Made by a program: the position numbers and the translations under genes
Source: Actinomadura syzygii
Lineage (GTDB): Bacteria; Actinomycetota; Actinomycetes; Streptosporangiales; Streptosporangiaceae
Length of the DNA stretch: 64,000 nucleotides
Assembly: GCF_008085905.1 (NCBI RefSeq)
Contig: NZ_VSFF01000010.1
Span: forward strand, 310,001 to 374,000
Direction of reading: 5' to 3'
Shown here: in pieces, positions 50,680 through 59,613 of the stretch
How the letters are laid out: each line of letters starts with the position of its first letter
Numbering within the stretch: the first letter of the stretch is position 1
Notes under the pieces: model-generated
Database searches by the model: none
Told to the model about the DNA's origin: nothing
The model's input: the letters and a program-made list of their open reading frames with translations, nothing else

Positions 50680-51777
50680 TCATCCGGCCTGATCCCCGTC
50701 GAGGCCGGGTCGGACCAGCGGCAGCCTCAGGACGAGCCGGGCGCCCCGCGCGGCGTCCCCGGCGTAGAGGCGGCCGCCGTGCGCGACGGCGACCTCCCGC
50801 GCGATCGCGAGGCCGAGGCCGCTGCCGCCGGCCGCGCGGCTGCGCGCGGCGTCCAGCCGGGAGAAGCGCTCGAACACCCGGTCGCGGTCGGCGGGCGGGA
50901 TGCCGGGGCCGTCGTCGCGCACCTCCGCGACCGCCTCCCCCGGCTCGGCCCGCACCTCGACCTCGATCCTCGTGGCGGCGTGCCGCTCGGCGTTGGCCAG
51001 CAGGTTCAGCAGGACGCGGCAGAGCCGCGCCCGGTTCGCGTCCACGAGCACGCCCGGCTCGGCCCGCACCGACAGCGGGACGGGCGGCGCGCGGCGGCGG
51101 GTCTCGTCCTCGACCAGCGCGCCGAGGTCGAGGCGCTCGCGGGGCGCGCGCTCCCCGGAGTCCAGCCGGGCGAGGACGAGGAGGTCGTCGACGATCTGGT
51201 GCAGCCGGTCCACGTCGCCGAGCGCGCCGCGCAGGGTGTCGACGAGCTCGGCGTCGTCCGGGACGGCGAGGGCGAGCTCGATGCGGGTCCGCAGCCCGGC
51301 GAGGGGCGTGCGGATCTCGTGCGAGGCGTCGGCGATGAACGCGCGCCGCTCCAGCGCCTCGTTCTCCAGCCGGCCGAGCAGGCAGTTGACCCGGCCGGCG
51401 AGGCGCTCGACCTCGTCCCCGCTGGCCGGCACCGCGACCCGGCGGGCGAGGTCGGCGCCGCGCAGCCGGTCGAGGTCGGCGTCGAGCCGCTCCACCGGCC
51501 CGAGCGCCCGCCCGACCGCGCGCCGGACGCCCCACACCGCGAGCCCGGCCGCGACGGCGCACAGCAGGGCCGTCACGGTGAGCAGGACGCCGGTGCGGCG
51601 GACGTCGGCGAGCAGGTAGAGCGCGCCGGCCGCCACGATCACCGCGCCCGCCAGCGGGGGCGCGGTCGCGGCGAGCGCCCGCGGTGTCACGCGCGCCCGC
51701 GCTGAACCGGGCGCGGAACCTGGCGCGGTATCGGGTCCGCGCGGCCGGACGCGCGTCCCGCCGTTCCGGACCGACAT
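50680..51777 (-). CDS. Orphan sensor histidine kinase
   Basis: The 365-residue protein has two adjacent transmembrane helices (about 40-85) with almost no extracytoplasmic loop, a HAMP linker, the H-box SHEIRTPLAGL and an ATP domain (NLLANAERH, DDGPGIP, GSGLGLAIAR). The lack of a sensor loop suggests that it senses the membrane or a partner protein. No response regulator is adjacent. AAAGGAGG before the ATG at 51777 fixes the start. It reads into dxr in the same direction. Confidence 0.88.
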   Translation of the reverse strand: MSVRNGGTRVRPRGPDTAPGSAPGSARARVTPRALAATAPPLAGAVIVAAGALYLLADVRRTGVLLTVTALLCAVAAGLAVWGVRRAVGRALGPVERLDADLDRLRGADLARRVAVPASGDEVERLAGRVNCLLGRLENEALERRAFIADASHEIRTPLAGLRTRIELALAVPDDAELVDTLRGALGDVDRLHQIVDDLLVLARLDSGERAPRERLDLGALVEDETRRRAPPVPLSVRAEPGVLVDANRARLCRVLLNLLANAERHAATRIEVEVRAEPGEAVAEVRDDGPGIPPADRDRVFERFSRLDAARSRAAGGSGLGLAIAREVAVAHGGRLYAGDAARGARLVLRLPLVRPGLDGDQAG

Positions 51778-52040
51778 GCCTCCTTTGTACGCAATATCAG
51801 TCAAAGAAAAGGCAAAGGGCCCGACGGCGGAGCGTATCGCGGTGGTTTGCGTACGCCCTGGTCAACGGGGCCATCGGGGGGCGGAGGCCGCGCGCGCGGG
51901 CGCGTAGCGCGGACGGTCGAGGACGGCCGCCCGACACGTAAGCCTTTGCCACCCTTTTCACACACGGTAACAATGACAACACCCGCACCGCCCTATAAAG
52001 GAAGTCACGTGACGTCGACTCCCGCCAGGGGGATGGGGAC

Positions 52041-52439
52041 ATGGGGCAGACGGACGAGCCGACGATGGACCCGCGCGGGCTGAGCACGGCCCAGCGCTTC
52101 GGGGAAGCGTGCGTCGTCTGCCGCCGGAAATGGCCCCGGCCGCGCGTCCGCGTCGGCCGGCTGCCGGACTCGACCGGCGTCTTCGCGTGCGAGGAGTGCG
52201 CGCCCGCCCCGCCGGCGCCCCGCCGCGCGCGGCGCCCGAGGGAAGCGGTCACGAGCGTCGGACGGCCCGCCGGAGAGCGGCCGCCGGCAAGGGCGACGGC
52301 GCCCGCCGCCCGGACGGACACCGTACTGCGGGACACCGCGCCGCGGGACGCCGTCTGGGACGACGCCGCCGCCGTGGAGGTCTCTCCAGGGAGAAGGGTG
52401 ACCCGGGCGTTCGGGGGGAAGTCCGGGACCACCCGATAG
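52041..52439 (+). CDS. Small protein with a CxxC...CxxC zinc-ribbon-like motif
   Basis: The protein has 132 residues. CVVC (about residues 24-27) and CEEC (about 50-53) could bind one zinc ion. The C-terminal 80 residues are a charged, Arg/Ala/Pro-rich tail, probably disordered. GGGGA lies near the ATG at 52041. The 263-bp gap upstream contains AT-rich stretches such as CCTATAAAGG that may belong to its promoter. The function is unknown. Confidence 0.68.
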   Translation: MGQTDEPTMDPRGLSTAQRFGEACVVCRRKWPRPRVRVGRLPDSTGVFACEECAPAPPAPRRARRPREAVTSVGRPAGERPPARATAPAARTDTVLRDTAPRDAVWDDAAAVEVSPGRRVTRAFGGKSGTTR

Positions 52440-52470
52440 GCGCGCCCGGCTGGGGGCGGCCGGGCGCGCC
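52439..52470. terminator. Bidirectional hairpin terminator
   Basis: A perfect 12-bp stem (52439-52450 with 52459-52470, 8-nt loop) lies between the convergent stops at 52439 and 52504. Confidence 0.85.
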
Positions 52471-52503
52471 GGAGAGACCCTCTCCGGCGTCCGCGTCAGC
52501 GCG

Positions 52504-53718
52504 CTAGAGCTTCGTGGACTCGATCCACGTCCTCGTCCACTCGGCGTAGTCGGTGCAGTCGTTCTTCTTGGCCTTGGCGTCGCACGCCTTGGTGGGCGCG
52601 TGCGCGAAGACGATCTTCTCCAGGTAGTCGCGGTCGCCGACGTGGTAGGCGGCGCAGAAGCCGGGCTTGAGCCGGTCGCCCGAGCACGCCTGCGGGTTGG
52701 CGGGCGCCACGCCGGTCCACTCAGCCACCTGCTGCTGGACGTCGGGCGACGCCGTCCACTGGAGCCACTGGTACATGCAGTTCGGGTGCTGGACGCGGGC
52801 GCCGATCATCCAGGCGTCCATCCAGCCGGTCACGCCCTCGGACGGCAGCACCCCCTGGACGGGACGCGACGCGCGGTTCAGGACGTCCACCTGGTACGGC
52901 CCCGCCTGCCCGAGCACGGCCCGGCCGCCCGCGAACGCGCTGACGGCGTCGGCGGGCCGCTCCCAGTACTCCTCGACGTGCGGGCGCTGCCTGGTCAGGA
53001 CGCGGCCCGCCGCGGCGAGCTGCGCGGGCGTCAGCGAGTACGGGTCGCGGATCTTGAGCTTGCGGTCGCGGCCCTTGAGGTAGAGCGCCGCCTCGGCGAT
53101 GGCGAGCGGGCTGTCGCGCATGACGATCCTGCCGGAGTAGCGGCGCGCCTGGGCCGGGTCGAACAGCGCGGACCAGCCGCTCGGCGGCGGGACGGCCCGC
53201 GTGTCGTACATCAGCAGGTTGGCGCTCCACACGTACGGGACGCCGTAGGTCTTGCCGTTCCGCCGCAGCAGGCCGCGCAGCTTCGGCTCCAGCTTCTTGT
53301 AGCCGTCGACGAGGTCGGTGTTGACCGGGGCGACCTGGTTCTCGGCGACGAGGCGTCCGGCGACCTCGGGCGGGGCGGCGACGCCGTCGTACCGGCGGTC
53401 GGCGTCGCGCATGAGGCCGGCCATCTCCTCGGGGGTCTTGACGGCCTTCAGCCCGACCTTGCAGCCGGTGCGCTCCTGGAACGGGGTGACCCAGTCGACG
53501 CGCGGGTCGGTGCCGCCGCTCTCGATGGAGCCGGGCAGCGCGAGGAGGTTCAGCATGCCCTCGCCGGGCCCGAGGGTGCTCGCGGCCTTGGCGACGCCGA
53601 CCGGCTCGTCGTCGCCTTCACTGCCGCCGAGGCCCGCGGCGGCGAGCGCGAGGGCCACCGCGACGGCGACCGCGACGGCCGCCCCCGCCTTGACCCGTGT
53701 CGTGGCCTTGAACCGCAT
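52504..53718 (-). CDS. Solitary polyamine-type (PotD-like) solute-binding protein
   Basis: The 404-residue protein has a hydrophobic N-terminus (Ala/Val-rich, about residues 8-32) and a periplasmic-binding-protein fold of the spermidine/putrescine type. Relevant segments are GKTYGVPYVWSANLLMYDT and QAGPYQVDVLNRASRPVQGVLPSEGVTGWMDAWMIGA. A clear lipobox is missing, so it may be anchored by the hydrophobic N-terminus or released. GGGGAG precedes the ATG at 53718. No ABC permease or ATPase is adjacent, so it may serve a transporter elsewhere or a sensing role. Confidence 0.75.
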   Translation of the reverse strand: MRFKATTRVKAGAAVAVAVAVALALAAAGLGGSEGDDEPVGVAKAASTLGPGEGMLNLLALPGSIESGGTDPRVDWVTPFQERTGCKVGLKAVKTPEEMAGLMRDADRRYDGVAAPPEVAGRLVAENQVAPVNTDLVDGYKKLEPKLRGLLRRNGKTYGVPYVWSANLLMYDTRAVPPPSGWSALFDPAQARRYSGRIVMRDSPLAIAEAALYLKGRDRKLKIRDPYSLTPAQLAAAGRVLTRQRPHVEEYWERPADAVSAFAGGRAVLGQAGPYQVDVLNRASRPVQGVLPSEGVTGWMDAWMIGARVQHPNCMYQWLQWTASPDVQQQVAEWTGVAPANPQACSGDRLKPGFCAAYHVGDRDYLEKIVFAHAPTKACDAKAKKNDCTDYAEWTRTWIESTKL

Positions 53719-54197
53719 CTCGCTCCCCGCTCGGCGCCAAGCGGCAGCGTAGCGTCTCGGGGACGGCGGAGCGGCGCGCACCCCGCGGCGCGGGTCCGGC
53801 GCCCGGCCGGGCCGCCATTCGCCTCAGCCCTCGCGACGGCGGGCGCGTTTATCGCCGGCCATCGGGGATTCGGCCGCCGCCGCGCCGGAAAACGGCCATT
53901 GCCCGGCAAGGGTCACGACTTGGTCTCAGGTCGTTTAATATCGCGGAGGTAAGGTCGGCCTTTCCCTTCGGCCACCGATTATGCCCGCGATTCCGGGGTC
54001 GGTTTCCCGGACGGCCGTTTCGACCGGGCGTTTCGGCCGGGCCGGGCGGAGAAAAGACCGCCACGGCCCCGGGGGAACGGCGGGTGCTGGCGTCCGCGCC
54101 ATAACGGAGGTTGCTGGAGAGGGATATGGCGCGGGCTGCCGCCCTTCCCGGGGCCGCGGCGGCACCGGCGGACGTGGCGAGGTTGGGGAACAGCGGA
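53719..54197. other. Non-coding region upstream of the PotD-like gene
   Basis: About 480 bases with no convincing gene. Reading frames here have no coding character, apart from one plus-strand ATG at 54126 behind GGAG-like sequence, whose frame runs antisense to the next gene. An AT-rich spot (TCGTTTAATATCG near 53931) and CGGCC-rich short repeats around 53990-54060 are visible. It probably holds the minus-strand promoter of the PotD-like gene. Confidence 0.45.
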
Positions 54198-54557
54198 TCA
54201 CCTTGCAGTGCTGCCTGGCCACGCGATCGCCGGCACCCGGCCCAACGGCGACGGTGTGACGCCCTCAAGACGGCGGAGGTTAGAGGGACGTCGCACGTCG
54301 GGCCGGGAGTCGCGGGGGTCGCGGGACGGCCGCGAACGGCCGTGCCGAACCGCGGGTCGTCTCGATGCCGAGTCTTTGACCACCTCGATCCGTGCGATGA
54401 GCCGCTGCGGCGTGTCGGCTTCGAGGAAGTCGCCGACGTCACGGTCCTTCGGAGGGAGCGCCCACCAGCGGCCGGTGAACGGGCCGAACCAAATGGTCCA
54501 GCCCGGAAATCGCCTTCCGAGCGCGTCCACCTCTGCCTGGTGGTCGACTCCGGTCAT
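54198..54557 (-). CDS. Small aromatic-rich protein (same family as 20057-20287)
   Basis: The protein has 119 residues. Residues 1-55 align with the 76-residue protein at 20057 (FPGWTIWFGPFTGRWWALPP, then EADTPQRL). The remaining 60 residues are Arg/Pro/Ser-rich and look disordered. The ATG at 54557 has AGGAGAG upstream. Two palindromes (54634-54652 and 54668-54683) lie within 130 bases upstream, consistent with tight control. No function is known. Confidence 0.65.
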   Translation of the reverse strand: MTGVDHQAEVDALGRRFPGWTIWFGPFTGRWWALPPKDRDVGDFLEADTPQRLIARIEVVKDSASRRPAVRHGRSRPSRDPRDSRPDVRRPSNLRRLEGVTPSPLGRVPAIAWPGSTAR

Positions 54558-54953
54558 AGCGCGGCTCTCCTGCACGTCCCGCCCACCGGCCCCGCGGCTC
54601 CGGAGTCGGCGTTTCTGACGGCGGACCTGACATTTAATTTGGTCCCAATTAATGGAGACAGTCAGATTGTGTCGCCCGACACAGAGCGCGTCAATGGTTG
54701 TTGGCATTATTCGCCCGCCGACGGCCGACGAAAATCTACGACGAAAGTCGCCGGAGGTGGGAAAGTCCCATGCGGAGCGACCTGCGCGTTCTCACCGTGC
54801 GGCGGACGGTATTCACGCCGCGCGACCCCGGCTAGCGCACTTTGGTGTGCTTTGTCGCTTGTGGTGATGTTTAACCGTTATCTAGCGGGACGCATGTACG
54901 GCCGGTCATGGCGACCGGCCGCACATGCGCGATCACTTTGCGCGCGATCCGAC
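54558..54953. promoter_or_regulatory. AT-rich upstream region with two palindromes
   Basis: No gene seen. It holds TTAATTTGGTCCCAATTAA (54634-54652, eight of nine pairs) and TGTGTCGCCCGACACA (54668-54683, a perfect dyad around CC). It also has an AT-rich stretch near 54860-54890, and a terminator hairpin at 54899-54921 for the next minus-strand gene. Confidence 0.55.
54899..54921 (-). terminator. Hairpin terminator after mmsA
   Basis: CGGCCGGTC (54899-54907) pairs with GACCGGCCG (54913-54921) around a 5-nt loop, 33 bases beyond the minus-strand stop. Confidence 0.75.
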
Positions 54954-56459
54954 TCAGCCGCTGGTCGGGAAGCCGAGGTTCACTCCCCCGTGGCTCGGGT
55001 CGAGCCAACGCGCCGTGACGGCCTTCGTCCGCGTGTAGAAGTGGACGCCCTCCATCCCGTGCGCGTGGCTGTCACCGAAGAGTGAGTCCTTCCAGCCGCC
55101 GAAGGAGTAGTAAGCCATCGGGACCGGGATCGGCACGTTGACGCCCACCATCCCGACCTCCACCTCGTTCTGGAAGCGGCGCGCCGCCCCGCCGTCGTTG
55201 GTGAAGATCGCGGTGCCGTTGCCGTACGGGTTGGCCGAGATCAGCTCCATGGCCTCCGCGTACGAGCCGGACCGCACGACCGACAGCACCGGGCCGAAGA
55301 TCTCGTCCTTGTAGGCGTCCATCTCCGGGGTGACGTGGTCGAGGACGCTCGGGCCGAGCCAGAAGCCGTCGCCCGCGCCGCCGAGCACGTCCGGGTCGCG
55401 TCCGTCGATCGCGAGCGTCGCGCCCTGGGCGGCGCTCCCGTCCAGGTAGGACTCCACCTTGTCGCGGTGCGCCCGCGTCACCAGCGGGCCCATCTCCGAC
55501 TCGGCGTCGTCGCCGGGACCGACCTTGAGCTTGGCGACCCGCTCGCGGATCTTGGCCATCAGCTCGTCCCCGACCGGGTCGACGGCGACGACGACGGAGA
55601 TCGCCATGCACCGCTCCCCCGCCGAGCCGAACCCGGCGGACACGGCGGCGTCCGCGGCGAGGTCGAGGTCGGCGTCCGGCAGCACGAGCATGTGGTTCTT
55701 CGCGCCGCCGAGGGCCTGCACCCGCTTGCCGTTCCCCGCCGCCGTCTCGTAGATGTACCGGGCGATCGGGGTGGAGCCGACGAAGCTGACCGCCTTGACG
55801 TCCGGGTGGTGGAGCAGGCCGTCCACCGCCGCCTTGTCGCCGTGCAGGACGTTGAACACGCCGTCCGGCAGCCCCGCCTCCGACCACAGCTCGGCGAGCC
55901 GCACCGACGCCGACGGGTCCTTCTCCGACGGCTTCAGGACGAACGTGTTCCCGCACGCGATCGCCACCGGGAACATCCACATCGGCACCATCGCCGGGAA
56001 GTTGAACGGCGTGATCCCGGCCGCGACCCCGACCGGCTGGAGGATCGAGTAGGCGTCCACCCGGGTCGACACGTTCTCCGAGAACCCGCCCTTGAGCAGG
56101 TGCGGGATGCCGCAGGCGAACTCGACGACCTCAAGGCCGCGCGCCACCTCGCCCGCCGCGTCCGAGACGACCTTGCCGTGCTCGGACGAGATCAGCCGCG
56201 CCAGCTCGTCCCGGTGCTCCTCCATCAGCTCGCGGAACCGGAACAGGATCCGCGCGCGCTTGGACAGCGACGTGTCGCGCCAGCCCGGGAACGCGGCCTT
56301 CGCGGCGGCGACGGCCGCGTCCACGTCGTCCTGGGCGGCGAAGTCGACCGTCCCGGCGACGCGGCCGGACGCGGGCTCGTAGATGTCGCCCCGCCGCGCC
56401 GCCTCCCCGTCCCACGGCTTCCCGCCGATCCAGTGGGTGACGTGCTTGCTCTCACTCAT
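54954..56459 (-). CDS. mmsA: CoA-acylating methylmalonate-/malonate-semialdehyde dehydrogenase
   Basis: The 501-residue protein is an aldehyde dehydrogenase with catalytic C284 in GSAGERCMA. It has the LGGAKNH motif (about residues 250-256), in which the usual ALDH general-base Glu is absent; this is diagnostic for CoA-acylating MMSDH. It converts malonate or methylmalonate semialdehyde plus CoA and NAD+ to acetyl- or propionyl-CoA. It lies just downstream of a class III aminotransferase, consistent with beta-alanine or valine breakdown. AAGGAGGAA precedes the ATG at 56459. Confidence 0.93.
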   Translation of the reverse strand: MSESKHVTHWIGGKPWDGEAARRGDIYEPASGRVAGTVDFAAQDDVDAAVAAAKAAFPGWRDTSLSKRARILFRFRELMEEHRDELARLISSEHGKVVSDAAGEVARGLEVVEFACGIPHLLKGGFSENVSTRVDAYSILQPVGVAAGITPFNFPAMVPMWMFPVAIACGNTFVLKPSEKDPSASVRLAELWSEAGLPDGVFNVLHGDKAAVDGLLHHPDVKAVSFVGSTPIARYIYETAAGNGKRVQALGGAKNHMLVLPDADLDLAADAAVSAGFGSAGERCMAISVVVAVDPVGDELMAKIRERVAKLKVGPGDDAESEMGPLVTRAHRDKVESYLDGSAAQGATLAIDGRDPDVLGGAGDGFWLGPSVLDHVTPEMDAYKDEIFGPVLSVVRSGSYAEAMELISANPYGNGTAIFTNDGGAARRFQNEVEVGMVGVNVPIPVPMAYYSFGGWKDSLFGDSHAHGMEGVHFYTRTKAVTARWLDPSHGGVNLGFPTSG

Positions 56460-56513
56460 GCTTCCGCTTCCTCCTTGTGGGGGGACGTCCCCCACACCCC
56501 CAGTCCGCTTCCT

Positions 56514-57821
56514 TTACGAAGTGGCTTGCTCGTTGACCGCCTCCAGCGAGGCGATCAGAATCCCGAGGCCCTCGGCGGCCTCGGCTTCGGTCAAGGTCAT
56601 CGGCGGCGCCATCCGCACCACGTTGCCGTACAGGCCGCCCTTGCCGACCAGCAGGCCCCGCTCGCGGGCGGCCTCCATCAGCGCGGCGGCGAGCGGCGGG
56701 CTCGGCTCGCCGGTCGCCGGGTCGGCCAGCTCGACCGCGAACATCAGGCCCTTGCCCCGGACCTCCTTGACGACCGGGAACCGCCCGGCCGCCGACGCCA
56801 GCCCGCCGATGATCGTCGCGCCCTGTTTCGCGGCGTTCGCCTGGAGGTCGTGGTCGAGGACGTAGTCGAGCGTCGCGTTCGCCGCGGCCATCGAGATCGG
56901 GTTGCCGCCGAACGTGGAGAGCCCGATCGCGTGCAGGCCGTCCATCAGGTCGCCGCGGGCGACGACGCCGCCGACCGCGAAGCCGTTCCCGAGGCCCTTG
57001 GCGAAGGTCATCATGTCCGGGGTCACGCCGTGGTTGTCGATGCCCCAGAAGCCCTGGCCCGTCCGTCCCCAGCCGGTCTGGACCTCGTCCGATACGAACA
57101 GGATGCCGAACTCGTCGAGGACGCTCTTGTACGCGGCGAACAGGCCGTCCGGCGCCATCGTGAACCCGCCGACGCCCTGGATCGGCTCGGCGATCAGCGC
57201 GGCGACGTCCCCGCCGGTCGCGGTCGCGAGGACGTGCCGCAGGTCCTGCACGCAGGCGTCGACGTACTGCTCGTCGGTCATCCCGGCGAACTGCGGGAGG
57301 TGCCGGTCGGCGCCGTGCAGGAAGTGCGCGTTCAGCGGCGAGTACGACAGGTTCGTCCACGCCCGGTTGCCCGTGACGCCGACCGCGCCGAACGACCGGC
57401 CGTGGTAGCTCTGCCGCATCGCGAGGACCTGGTCGCTGCGCCGCGCGTACGCGGCGAGGAGCAGGGCCGTCTCGTTGGCCTCGGTCCCGGAGTTGGTGAA
57501 GAACACCTTCGCGTCCGGGATGCCCGACAGGCGGGCGATCTTCTCGGCCAGCTCGACCTGCCCGCGCAGCAGGTAGGCCGTCGACGTGTGGACGACGCCG
57601 GTGGCGAGCTGCCGCTCCACCGCCTCCCGCACCTCGGGCACGTCGTACCCGAGCATGTTGGTCAGGATGCCGGTGAAGAAGTCGAGGTAGCCCTTCCCCT
57701 CGGCGTCGGTCACGCGGTTGCCCTTGCCGCCGACGATCTCGATGGGGTCCTGGTAGTTGAGCGCCATCCAGGACGGCATGACCGCCCGGTGGCGCCGGAG
57801 CAGATTCGCGTGTTCCGACAT
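56514..57821 (-). CDS. Class III PLP aminotransferase (beta-alanine/GABA/omega-amino acid type)
   Basis: The 435-residue protein has the class III fold: TNSGTEANETAL, YHGRSFGAVG, the pyridine-ring Asp in SDEVQTGWGR (D245) and Schiff-base Lys K275 in FAKGLGNG. It transfers the amino group of an omega-amino acid to pyruvate or 2-oxoglutarate. The next gene, mmsA, would use malonate semialdehyde, so beta-alanine (from pyrimidine or polyamine breakdown) is a likely substrate. It is divergent from the PucR regulator at 57964. Confidence 0.9.
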   Translation of the reverse strand: MSEHANLLRRHRAVMPSWMALNYQDPIEIVGGKGNRVTDAEGKGYLDFFTGILTNMLGYDVPEVREAVERQLATGVVHTSTAYLLRGQVELAEKIARLSGIPDAKVFFTNSGTEANETALLLAAYARRSDQVLAMRQSYHGRSFGAVGVTGNRAWTNLSYSPLNAHFLHGADRHLPQFAGMTDEQYVDACVQDLRHVLATATGGDVAALIAEPIQGVGGFTMAPDGLFAAYKSVLDEFGILFVSDEVQTGWGRTGQGFWGIDNHGVTPDMMTFAKGLGNGFAVGGVVARGDLMDGLHAIGLSTFGGNPISMAAANATLDYVLDHDLQANAAKQGATIIGGLASAAGRFPVVKEVRGKGLMFAVELADPATGEPSPPLAAALMEAARERGLLVGKGGLYGNVVRMAPPMTLTEAEAAEGLGILIASLEAVNEQATS

Positions 57822-57963
57822 GTCCCAAGTCTTGTTCTTCCCGGACGCCGCGGAAACCCGCAGAGTGTCAGGACCCCGGGCGTCCCGTTAACGCTCTGCT
57901 GGCACGCGACGCGGGGGGCCGCCCGATCAGCGCCGTTGACGTCTTGTCCGGATATCATCCCAG

Positions 57964-59583
57964 GTGATGCTGCCCACCCTCGACGACGTCCTCCAGCTCG
58001 ACGCGGTACGCCGCGGCCAGCCGCACGTCGTCGCGGGCGGCGACCGGACCGGCAACCGCGTCCGCTGGGTGCACGTCGCCGAGGTCACCGACATCGCCCA
58101 CCTGCTGCACGGCGGCGAGCTGGTGCTCACCACCGGGATCGCCCTGCCGGACGAGCCGGACCGGCTGCGCGCCTACATCACCGAGCTGGCCGAGGTCGGG
58201 GTCAGCGGCCTGATGATCGAGCTGGGACGGCGGTACGCCAGCGTGCTGCCGCCCGCGCTGATCTCCGCCGCCGAGGACCACCGGCTCCCGGTGATCGTCC
58301 TCGCGCACGAGCCCGCCTTCGTCGACATCACCGAGTCGGTGCACGCGCGGATCGTCCAGGACCAGTTCGCCGAGCTGCGCGCGTCCGAGCGGCTGCACGA
58401 GATCTTCACCCAGCTCTCGGTGGAGGGCGCGTCCACGGACGAGGTCGTCCGGCAGGTCGCCACGCTCGGCGGGCGTCCCGTCGTGCTGGAGAACCTCGCC
58501 CACCAGGTGCTCGCCGCGGACGCGGCGGGCGCCGACCCCTCGGAGCTGCTGTCGGCGTGGGAGACGCGGTCGCGGGCCGTCCGGCCGGGCCGCCGCACCG
58601 GGTTCGACGCGACGTCCGGCTGGCTCGTGACCATGGTCGGCGCGCGCGGCGAGGACTGGGGCCGCCTGATCATCGATCTCGGCGCGCCGCCGTCCGCCCG
58701 CGAGACCGTGCTGATCGAGCGGGCCGCGACCACCCTCGCGCTCGGCCGGCTGCTCGACCGGCACGCCGAGAGCGTCGAGCGGCAGGCGCACGGGACGATC
58801 ATCGCCCGCATCCTCGCGCACGCCTACTCCGACCCTCAGGAGGCCGCCGCGCGGGCCCGCGCGCTCGGCGTCCCGCTGTCCGGCCGCCGGCTGCTCGGCG
58901 TGGTGCTGCGGCACCGCGGTCCGAGCACCCCGCCGCCGCCGGTCGGGGAGCTCGCCGCGCTCGCCGAGACGGCCGCCGCCGCCTGCAAGGACGCCCGGCT
59001 CGCCGCCCTCGTCGGCGTCCTGGACGAGGGCGGCCCGCACGCCCGCGTCGGCGTCCTCGCCTCGCTGCCCGCCCGCGCCGACGTGGAGACGGCGCTCGAC
59101 GCGGTCGCGACGCGGATCCGCGAGCAGTCCGGCGAGACGGTCATGGCGGCGGGCTCGGTCGTGGAGACGATCCGCGACGTGCGCCGCTCGTTCCTGGAGG
59201 CCGAGCAGGTCGCCGACGTCGCCGCCCGCGGGTCCGGCGGGCGGCTCTTCTACCGGCTGCCCGACCTGCGGCTGCGGGGCCTGCTGCACCTGCTGCGCGA
59301 CGACGCCCGCGTGCAGACGTTCGTGGAGCGCGAGCTCGGCCCGCTGCTGGAGTACGACGCCCAGCGCGGCAGCGACCTGACCCGCATCCTGGAGCTCTAC
59401 CTCGAATCGGGACGCAACAAGGCGGTCGCCGCGCAGCAGGCGCACCTGTCCCGCCCGGCGTTCTACGAGCGGCTGCGGCGCATCGAACGCGTCCTCGACG
59501 CCGACCTCGACGACGTGGAGTCGTGCGTCTCGTTCCACGTCGCCCTCCTGGCGCTCAGCTCGGTGCGCTGGGAACGCTCCTGA
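57964..59583 (+). CDS. PucR-family transcriptional regulator
   Basis: The 539-residue protein has an N-terminal PucR sensor domain (about 1-125, VRWVHVAEVTDIAHLLHGGELVLTTG), a GGDEF-like CdaR middle region, and a C-terminal PucR helix-turn-helix (LTRILELYLESGRNKAVAAQQAHLSRPAFYERLRRIERVL). Such proteins activate purine, GABA or amino-acid catabolic genes. It is divergent from the aminotransferase-mmsA pair and is their likely activator. Translation may start at the GTG at 57964 or the adjacent ATG at 57967. No ribosome site is seen, so the mRNA may be leaderless. Confidence 0.88.
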   Translation: MMLPTLDDVLQLDAVRRGQPHVVAGGDRTGNRVRWVHVAEVTDIAHLLHGGELVLTTGIALPDEPDRLRAYITELAEVGVSGLMIELGRRYASVLPPALISAAEDHRLPVIVLAHEPAFVDITESVHARIVQDQFAELRASERLHEIFTQLSVEGASTDEVVRQVATLGGRPVVLENLAHQVLAADAAGADPSELLSAWETRSRAVRPGRRTGFDATSGWLVTMVGARGEDWGRLIIDLGAPPSARETVLIERAATTLALGRLLDRHAESVERQAHGTIIARILAHAYSDPQEAAARARALGVPLSGRRLLGVVLRHRGPSTPPPPVGELAALAETAAAACKDARLAALVGVLDEGGPHARVGVLASLPARADVETALDAVATRIREQSGETVMAAGSVVETIRDVRRSFLEAEQVADVAARGSGGRLFYRLPDLRLRGLLHLLRDDARVQTFVERELGPLLEYDAQRGSDLTRILELYLESGRNKAVAAQQAHLSRPAFYERLRRIERVLDADLDDVESCVSFHVALLALSSVRWERS

Positions 59584-59613
59584 GGCGGAGGGCAGGTCGT
59601 TACGCTTCACTCC

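Noticed and set aside
54126..55085. Plus-strand frame starting behind a GGAG-like site at 54126
   Set aside because: It crosses the antisense of the well-supported 119-residue gene and of mmsA, and it has no recognisable sequence.
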